A stretch of 64,000 nt of DNA. It comes from Cynocephalus volans (Eukaryota > Chordata > Mammalia > Dermoptera > Cynocephalidae). Below, in pieces: positions 57,296 to 64,000 of the stretch (its first letter is position 1; each line of letters opens with the position of its first letter). A program made the translations under genes and the position numbers. The notes beneath the pieces are model-generated. The model was not told where the DNA came from and did no database searches. It was given only the letters and a program-made list of their open reading frames with translations. The stretch lies in the NCBI RefSeq assembly GCF_027409185.1, contig NC_084463.1, positions 158,883,869 through 158,947,868 on the forward strand. The letters are read 5' to 3'.

Positions 57296-57708
57296 ATGGT
57301 TTGGATGTGGTTTGTCCCTGCCAAAACTCAAGTTGAACTTTGATTCCCAGTGTGGCAGTGCTGAGAGGTGGAGCTTAGTGGGAGGTGTTTGGGTCATTGG
57401 GGCAGATCCCTCATGAATGAATTAATGTCCTATCTCGGGGGTGAGTAAGTTCTTGGGTTGTCAAAGAGTTTGGCTCCCTTGGTTTTTCTCTCTTGCTTCC
57501 TCTCATGCCATGTGATCTCTTTGCACACACCTGCTCCCCTTCCATTGTCTGTCATGAGTGGAAGTAGCTTGAGGCCCTCGCCAGATGCAGCTGCTCAATC
57601 TTAGACTTTCCCATCATCAAAATTGTCAGCCAAATAAATCTCTTTTCTTTATGAATTACCCAGTCTCAGATATTCTGTTATAGTGGCACAAAATGATTTA
57701 AGATACCC
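57296..57708 (+). mobile_element. MaLR (MST/THE1-like) LTR, sense
   Basis: It begins TATGGTTTGGATGTGGTTTG, contains GGGAGGTGTTTGGGTCATTG and CAGATCCCTCATGAATGAAT, and ends CTTTATGAATTACCCAGTCT then GTTATAGTGGCACAAAATG. Complete MaLR LTR layout with a late AATAAA signal. Confidence 0.8.
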
Positions 57709-57789
57709 CCTTACCCCTGATGTTTCCTCTTAGTCATTTTTTATCCACTTACCCCCACCCTGCTCCTTGGCTACAAATTCCCACTTGCC

Positions 57790-58790
57790 CATCTGTAGTC
57801 AAAGTTGAGCTCTATCTCTCCCCCTGTTCCACTGCAAAATCCCATTGCAGTTAGTTGTTCCTGTACCTATCAATATGGTCCTGAATAAAGTATTTCTTAC
57901 CATGCTTTTTACAAATGTGAAAGTTGCCAGTACCGAAATGGAGTCACTTATGTCAAACTCTAATAAAATGGAGCTGGAAGGCCATGAAGGACAGGTCCTC
58001 ATGCAGGTATGCTTATGACAGAAACTATCCCAAGAATTCCTCAAAACTGTAGTATTTCAGGTAAGCCACTTGCACAAGGACATTTACCTGACAATGGCTG
58101 TCTCCTTTGTGGAGCTAACACCAACTCCTGAAAAAAGCCCCAGTAACCAATGGTTTTTCTTTCAAAACAGCTTACATGAGCTTCCTTTTTAAAAAAACAA
58201 AACAAAAACAAAAACCTTCCCTTGCCCCAACCTTTTTGGATGGGCCTATGTTCCAGCATAGCAAGTGTATCTGAAATTGCAATTCTTCTCTATTCCTGAA
58301 CAAACTCTTGGTTTTGGAGAGCTGGTCTCTGTGTTGTTTATTTGAAGCTGACGCAAATATCATTGAATAATCTTCTCTTGAACGATAGAAGCTCTGCACA
58401 ATCCTCCCTCCCCCATCCTGCCAATTTTGCCTTATTCATCTCTTCCACTTGGCTGTTCCTGAGTTGTACCTTTTATAATAAGCTGGTAATCATAAGTAAA
58501 GCCCTTTTCTAAGTACTGTGAGTTGTTCTAGGGAGTTATCAAACTTGGGGGGTGCTTTGTGGGAACCCCCACATTTGTAGTCAGCCAGGTAGAAGTGTGC
58601 GTAGCTGGGGAACTCCATTGGCTGCTGGTATCTGAAGTCTTGTGGGACTGCGCCCTCTACCTGGAACCTGATGTTAACTCTGGGTAGTTAGTGTAAGAAT
58701 TGAATTGGATGGCTGAACACTCAGTTGGTGTTGGAGAATTAGAGAATTGCTTGTATGATGTGTACTTGGTTATTATCAGAAAAAAACCAC
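57790..58790 (+). mobile_element. Composite of ERV-type LTR pieces
   Basis: Bases 57,790-57,905 end in CCTGAATAAAGTATTTC. Bases 57,915-58,360 begin TGTGAAAGTTGCCAGTACCG and are the same family as 11,010-11,444. Bases about 58,430-58,790 (GTACCTTTTATAATAAGCTG, CTTGTGGGACTGCGCCCTCT, GAATTGAATTGGATGG) resemble the 3' end of an ERVL LTR. I do not see internal retroviral genes. Confidence 0.5.
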
Positions 58791-59630
58791 ACATACCTGC
58801 TTTCCGTTTAGCATAGATTGTGCTGAGGCTGAAACAGCCCAGGGTAGACAGTGTCAGGTTTTAGCTCAGAGTTGGGTCCAGGCAATTTGGGTCTATGAAT
58901 TCAGGATTCCAAAAAAGCCAGTGGACTTTCTTCAGCAGCAGCAAAACTGAGATGCTATAGGGCTGATGGTTGTATTCTAAGTGATGAGCATGTCTTTCCT
59001 AAGCCCTTTTTGCTCTGTTAGTCTTAGAGTCCAAACTGACCCATATTAGGCTGGATAATCAGCTTCTAAGGATCAGACACGTAATCTCACAAGAGCTCAT
59101 TAGCAAACTAAAACCTTCTTTTTAAAATTCCCAAAGTATATCTCCATCTGGAGAAGGCCTCTTTCTCCTGTTGCCTCCCCTTTTCCCAGACGCTCCAATA
59201 GGGAAAAATCATAGCCAAAATTATCAGTTATAGACACTTATTTGTTTTTAATATTCTAACAATTTAAATTCCAACCAGCCCACTGGCAGCAAAAAGCAAG
59301 GAAGTTCTGTCCCGCCAAAACTTTTTCTTTGCAGCTTTCCCTGATTGCGATGATCTCTCCAGCATTTATAAAATTATAAGCATACAACATTTTACATTAA
59401 TTTAAATTGTACATCCAGATGAAAGAGCCGCAAAATACAAAGCCATTAAAAATTTTATTCTTTTTCATTGCCAATTTATTCACCCCCTTAGCAGCATTCA
59501 ACATTTAGATGCTGGGGAAGATTCTGGTTAGAATTTGGGGCAAGGTGAGGCCCTCCTCCCCAAACTATTATAGTAGTAGCAGCAGCTAGGCCGAAGAAAT
59601 GACTGGAATTTTTCTCTCCTCTTGTTTATC
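58791..59630. other. Unassigned stretch, possibly degraded ERV or L1 flank
   Basis: AT-rich sequence with no open frame or named repeat. It ends at the L1 target-site duplication at 59,631. Confidence 0.35.
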
Positions 59631-59645
59631 TAAAGCTTTGCTTCA

Positions 59646-61012
59646 ATAAAAACAGACACACTGATCGATGGAATAGAAGAGAGAATCTAGAAATCAACCC
59701 ACACACCTACAGCCATCTGATCTTTGACAAAGGCACCAAGCCTATTCACTGGGGAAGGGACTGCCTCTTCAGCAAATGGTGCTGGGATAACTGGATATCC
59801 ATATGCAGGAGAATGAAAGTAGACCCATACCTTTTACCATACACTAAAGTCAACTCAAAATGGATTAAAGAATTAAACATACACCCCGAAACAATAAAAC
59901 TTCTTAAAGAAAACATAGGAGAAACACTTCAGGAAATAGGACTGGACACAGACTTCATGAATACAACCCCAAAAGCACGGGCAACCAAAGGAAAAATAAA
60001 CAAATGGGATTATATCAAACTAAAGAGCTTCTGCACAGCAAAAGAAACAATTAAAAGAGTTAAAAGACAACCAACAGAGTGGGAGAAAATATATGCAAAA
60101 TATACATCTGACAAAGGATTAATATCCAGAATATATAAGGAACTCAAACAACTTTACAAGAAAAAAACAAGCAACCCAATTAAAAAATGGGCAAAAGAGC
60201 TAAGTAGGCATTTTTCTAAGGAAGATATACAAATGGCTAACAGTCGTATGAAAAAATGCTCAACATCACTCAGCATCCGGGAAATGCAAATCAAAACCAC
60301 ACTGAGATACCATCTAACCCCAGTTAGGATGGCTAAAATCCAAAAGACTATGAACGATAAATGCTGGAGAGGTTGCAGAGAAAAAGGAACTCTCATACAT
60401 TGTTGGTGGGACTGCAAAATGGTGCAGCCTCTATGGAAAATGGTATGGAGGTTCCTCAAACAATTGCAGATAGATCTACCATATGACCCAGCTATCCCAC
60501 TGTTGGGAATATACCCAGAGGAATGGAAATCATCAAGTCGAAGGTATACCTGTTCCCCAATGTTCATCGCAGCACTCTTTACAATAGCCAAGAGTTGGAA
60601 CCAGCCCAAATGTCTATCATCGGATGAGTGGATACGGAAAATGTGGTACATCTACACAATGCAATACTACTCAGCTTTAAAAACGAATGAAATACTGCCA
60701 TTTGCAACAACATGGATGGACCTCGAGAGAATTATATTAAGTGAAACAAGTCAGGCACAGAAAGAGAAATACCACATGTTCTCACTTATTGGTGGGAGCT
60801 AAAAATTAATATATAATTCACACACACACACACACACACAAAACCGGGGGGGGGGAGAAGATATAACAACCACAATTATTTGAAGTTGATACATCAAGCA
60901 AACAGAAAGGACATTGTTGGTGGGGGGGGAGGGGGGAGAGAAGGTGGTTTTGGTGATGGGGAACAATAATCAGCCACAATGTATATTGACAAAATAAAAT
61001 TAAAAATTAAAA
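59646..61012 (+). mobile_element. Young 5'-truncated L1, sense
   Basis: A 15-bp perfect duplication TAAAGCTTTGCTTCA (59,631-59,645 and 61,013-61,027) flanks L1 sequence. It holds the ORF2 C-terminal part, a CA repeat (60,823-60,841), a G run, and an AT-rich tail ending AAATTAAAAATTAAAA. It serves as the local reference for the copies at 25.0 kb and 51.6 kb. Confidence 0.93.
59813..60802 (+). CDS. L1 ORF2p C-terminal fragment (329 codons, uninterrupted)
   Basis: An open frame runs from M ([20 protein letters not shown]) to the natural ORF2 stop after HMFSLIGGS. It covers the region after the reverse-transcriptase core. The Cys-rich segment reads [18 protein letters not shown]: three of the usual cysteine/histidine landmarks remain, although GCGE of the copy at 24.9 kb reads GCRE here. 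In an intact element this region helps RNA binding and retrotransposition. Here the endonuclease and RT domains are absent because of 5' truncation, so the fragment has no known activity. The first Met is arbitrary; the frame is simply what is left. Confidence 0.8.
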   Translation: MKVDPYLLPYTKVNSKWIKELNIHPETIKLLKENIGETLQEIGLDTDFMNTTPKARATKGKINKWDYIKLKSFCTAKETIKRVKRQPTEWEKIYAKYTSDKGLISRIYKELKQLYKKKTSNPIKKWAKELSRHFSKEDIQMANSRMKKCSTSLSIREMQIKTTLRYHLTPVRMAKIQKTMNDKCWRGCREKGTLIHCWWDCKMVQPLWKMVWRFLKQLQIDLPYDPAIPLLGIYPEEWKSSSRRYTCSPMFIAALFTIAKSWNQPKCLSSDEWIRKMWYIYTMQYYSALKTNEILPFATTWMDLERIILSETSQAQKEKYHMFSLIGGS

Positions 61013-61027
61013 TAAAGCTTTGCTTCA

Positions 61028-61600
61028 GTTCTATGAAAGGACTTAACTTTTACCCTTTCACTCAGGAGCAAGTAACGCAAACTTTTGGCTCACCCAGAAC
61101 ACCTCTGGGAATTTTTTGGGCCCTTTCTCCTCTCACCTAGAGGAGAGAACAAAAACCAAAGGCATTATCTTGGCTGTACTTTTATCCCCTCTCAGTTTAG
61201 CCAGGGGCACCAGTGAGTACATTGTCCTGCAGATGGAAATATTATTTCCAGTTCTGCAGGTAACTTTTTACCTCTCACAACACACAGCAGCTGAGCTGCT
61301 GGTATAGGACTGGGTGCACTGAGTCCAATCACATTGTAAAAGTGATCCAAGAGACACACCACTGTGTGGCCAGGCTGGTGGACAAATGGTGTGGATGCTG
61401 GAAGCTGGAGTGCATGGTGTTTGGAATGCCCTCTCAAAGGGAGATGTGTGTGCAAAATGTTTAGGAGTGTGCCTTTAACAGGAGGGTGAAATGAAGCTGA
61501 CTTGTGCAAATTTGAATCCCTGGAGATATATATATATGTATTTTGATTCCAGTCTCCTCCTTATATCTCCAGAAGTATCCGATCTTCTTAACTGACATTA
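61028..61600. other. Unassigned spacer
   Basis: No named feature. A (TA)n run lies at about 61,526-61,540. A 105-codon - frame (61,192-61,509) has no domain. Confidence 0.35.
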
Positions 61601-62133
61601 TTATTTTATTATTTCTGAATGTGTTTTAAATTATTAAAAGATATGTGTGTATCTCTAAACAATGTGTAGTTTCATTTTTCATTTTAGACTTACATACATG
61701 GTAAAATACTAAACATTCTGAAGATTCTTCTTTATTTATTTATTTTTGGCGTATGTATATTTGTATTGATGCGTGTAATTCAAGTTTATTCATTTTCATT
61801 GCTCTAGAGGATGCTATTGCATAAATATTCCATAATTTATTTTCTCTTCTTTGCTGGGTTACTTTTGAGCTCCTTCCAGTTTGTACCATTATGAACACTA
61901 TTGCTGTAAATATTCAATATTTGTGCTAGAGTTTCTCTGGAGTACATCCCTAGAAATGGCATCGCTGGATTATAGTGTACACACATCTTTAACTTTTCTC
62001 ACTTCTAACCAGCTTCTTTCTAAAGTTATGCCAGTTTACATTTCTGCTGGCCACATGTGAGAGTCTCTTTTTGTCTCTCTGCAATGTACAGTCTACATCC
62101 TTAGCAATACTTGGTATTGCTAGTTGTGAAAGT

Positions 62134-62430
62134 TAATTTTGTACCAACTTGACTGGGGCATGGAGTGCCCAGACATTTGATTGAACATTATTTTAGGTGT
62201 GTCTGTGATCCATTTCTGGATGGGATTAATGGATTAATGTTTGAATTGGTAGACTGAGAAAGCATATTGCCCTTCCCAATGCTGGTGGGCCTCATCCAAT
62301 CTATTCAGGGCATGACTAGGACAAAGCGCTGAGTGAGAGAGAATTCTCTCTCTCTGTATGCCTTCAAGCTGGGACATCAGTCTTCTGCTTTCAGATTTGA
62401 ACTTGAACTGAAAGTGGAATTGTTGAGTTA
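62134..62430 (+). mobile_element. Interspersed repeat nested in old L1 (family unresolved)
   Basis: Reads GTACCAACTTGACTGGGGCA, GAGTGCCCAGACATTTGATT, TGGGCCTCATCCAATCTATT and CAAGCTGGGACATCAGTCTT. I recognise it as a common mammalian repeat but cannot place it reliably. Confidence 0.5.
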
Positions 62431-63149
62431 TATGTAGGTGTATATTTTGTGTGTGTATGTGTCTTAAAACAGTATTTTAAAAGAAATTGTTAACTAAAGT
62501 GTTTGTACCACTTTAAATCTCTATCACCAGTGTATGAGGGTTCCAGAACCTCCCAAACCTTGTTAATATGTGGTGTGGTCAGTTGAAAAAAATGTAGTCA
62601 TTCTAATATATCTATAATTGTATCTTACTGTGATTTTAATTTCCATTTCCCTAATAATTAATGCTGTTGTGCATATTTTCTTTCTTTTCTTTTTTTTCCC
62701 TGGAGCCTGCTTCTGTGCATATTTTCATGTGTTTATTTGCCATCAGTATATATCTTTTGGAAGGTGTCACTTCAAATCTTTTGCCATTTTAGAAATTGGG
62801 GTTGTTTTTCTTATTACTGAGTTGTAAAAGTTTTAAATATATTCTGATATAGTCCTTTTTTGACTGTATGTTATCAAATACTTTCTCTCAGTCTGTGACT
62901 TGCCTTTTCATTTTTATAACAGTGTGTTTAAGAGGAAATTTTAAAATTTTGATGACATCAAATTTATTGATTTTTATTTTTACACTTTTTTATGTTTGTG
63001 TGTGTGTGTGTGTGTTGTATCTAAAAAATCTTTGCCTAATCTAAGATCACAAATATTTTCTCCTGTGTTTTCTTTCAGAAGATTTGTAATTTTAGCTCCT
63101 ATATATAAGTCAGTGATCTATTTTGGGCTAATTTTTTGTTTAAGGGTGA

Positions 63150-63652
63150 TGGAGTTTGGATGTGTTGTCCCCTCCAAAACTCATGTGGAAATTTGATCTC
63201 CAATGTGGCAGTGTTGGAAACTGATTGAGTCATGGGGGCGGATCCCTCATGAATGGATTCATGCTCTCCCTGGGGGAGGGGAAATAAATGAGTGAGTTCT
63301 GCTCTATTAGTCCCTGACTCTATTGAGTCATGGGGGCTGATCCTTCAAGAAAGTATTAATGCTCTTCCTGGGGGCGGGGGGCCTGAGTGAGATCTCGCTC
63401 TATTACTTCCCATGAGAGCTTGTTGTTTAAAAGACCCTGGCACGTCCTCTCTCTCTCTCTTGCTTCCTCTCACCATGTGATCTGCTTGTACCCGCCGGCT
63501 GCTGCCACTTTTCTGCCATGAGTAGAAGCAGCCTGAGGCCCGTGCCAGATGCAGCTGTCCCAGAATCATAAGCCTAATAAACCTCTTTCCTTTATAAATT
63601 ACCCAGTCCCAGGTAATTCTGTTATAGCAACACAAAACGGACAAAAACAAAG
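63150..63652 (+). mobile_element. MaLR (MST/THE1-like) LTR, sense, with an internal duplication
   Basis: Begins GATGGAGTTTGGATGTGTTG and ends TTATAAATTACCCAGTCCCA plus GTTATAGCAACACAAAACGG. The block GAGTCATGGGGGCGGATCCC..CTCTATTA occurs twice (about 63,225-63,312 and 63,322-63,405), so this copy is about 90 bases longer than its relatives at 42.7 and 44.97 kb. Confidence 0.8.
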
Positions 63653-63835
63653 GGTAAGGCAAGGGTTGAGGTTGATATTTTTGCTATGGCTGTCTGATTG
63701 TTCCAGCATCATTTTTCAAAGAAATTTATCCTTTCTCTATTGATTTGTATTGGCAGTTCTGTCAAAAATCAAGTGACTATATTTGTGTCATTCTATTACT
63801 TGATTCTTTATTCTTTTTCCATTGATCTATATTAG

Positions 63836-64000
63836 GCAAATGGTGGCCTGCAGCCTAAGTTTGGCCACCCACTGCCTGTTTTGCAAGGTCCATGAAAACA
63901 GTTATTCTCATTTATTTACATATTGTCTGTGGCTGCTTTTGTGGTACGATGGCAGATTATGCAGCTTTTTGGCATGTCAAGCCTAAAATATTTACCACCT
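63836..64000 (-). mobile_element. hAT-Charlie-type element, antisense, cut by the window end
   Basis: The + strand reads GGCAAATGGTGGCCTGCAGC, TTGGCCACCCACTGCCTGTT, ATTGTCTGTGGCTGCTTTTG and GCCTAAAATATTTACCACCT. This is the reverse of the element type at the left end of the window. Confidence 0.6.

Larger units (their letters stand above)
61600..63840 (-). mobile_element. Old L1 3' region, antisense, interrupted twice
   Basis: Pieces at about 61,690-62,130, 62,450-63,150 and 63,655-63,835 read as L1 ORF2/3'UTR in reverse (TCATTTTCATTGCTCTAGAG, TGAGGGTTCCAGAACCTCCC, CAGCATCATTTTTCAAAGAA). They are separated by another repeat at 62,134-62,430 and a MaLR LTR at 63,150-63,650. A TG run lies at 62,996-63,015. 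Highly diverged. Confidence 0.6.

Noticed and set aside
60154..60651. 165-codon - frame
   Set aside because: Antisense shadow of the L1 ORF2 C-terminus.

Overview
This is mammalian nuclear DNA with no intact protein-coding gene that I can support. It is dominated by interspersed repeats: LINE-1 of several ages, MaLR/ERVL/ERV1-type LTRs, MIR/L2-class fragments, and Tigger and hAT-Charlie DNA elements. The best lineage clue is two full copies (41.5 kb and 56.7 kb, both with perfect target-site duplications) of a dimeric tRNA-Ile-like SINE. This resembles the CYN family described from colugos (Dermoptera), so a colugo such as Galeopterus is my best guess. That is inference from memory of the family, not a search.

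Gene content belongs to the PLAAT (HRASLS / H-REV107) phospholipase-acyltransferase family. On the + strand a PLAAT2-like terminal exon (membrane anchor, stop, polyA signal) lies at 9,942-10,088. On the - strand, in convergent orientation, lies a PLAAT4 (RARRES3)-like gene: exon 2 at 21,274-21,382 and exon 3 at 16,778-17,039, with first-exon-like modules further upstream. The convergent PLAAT2/PLAAT4 arrangement matches what I remember of human 11q12.3, seen in reverse. The PLAAT4-like gene is broken by an AT in place of GT at the exon 2 donor, a reading-frame disruption in exon 3, and GTG in place of the start ATG in the two nearest first-exon copies. The codons for the catalytic His and Cys survive.

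From 22.4 to 42.5 kb there is a mosaic tandem array of an ~8.1 kb unit: two long copies (22.4-31.05 and 31.05-39.15 kb), a shorter, partly divergent third copy (39.15-42.5 kb), and a fourth remnant at 50.3-51.1 kb. Every copy carries a first-exon-like module (conserved leader, three codons, GTAAGT). The two long copies also carry a 107-bp membrane-segment exon with good splice sites that I cannot assign. The core of units 1 and 2 is near-identical while their flanks are clearly older, so at least two rounds of duplication or conversion are implied. A twin-primed L1 sits only in unit 1, with its empty site preserved in unit 2; a tRNA-SINE sits only in unit 3.

The left arm (0-9 kb) is mostly one full-length, decayed L1 in reverse orientation. 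The right arm (42.7-64 kb) is almost entirely repeats. It includes a young 5'-truncated L1 with an open ORF2 C-terminus (59.6-61.0 kb), a short L1-like element that appears to join a monomeric 5'UTR to a 3'UTR-like tail (46.3-47.1 kb), an inverted L1 composite (54.3-56.4 kb), and several MaLR and ERV LTRs.
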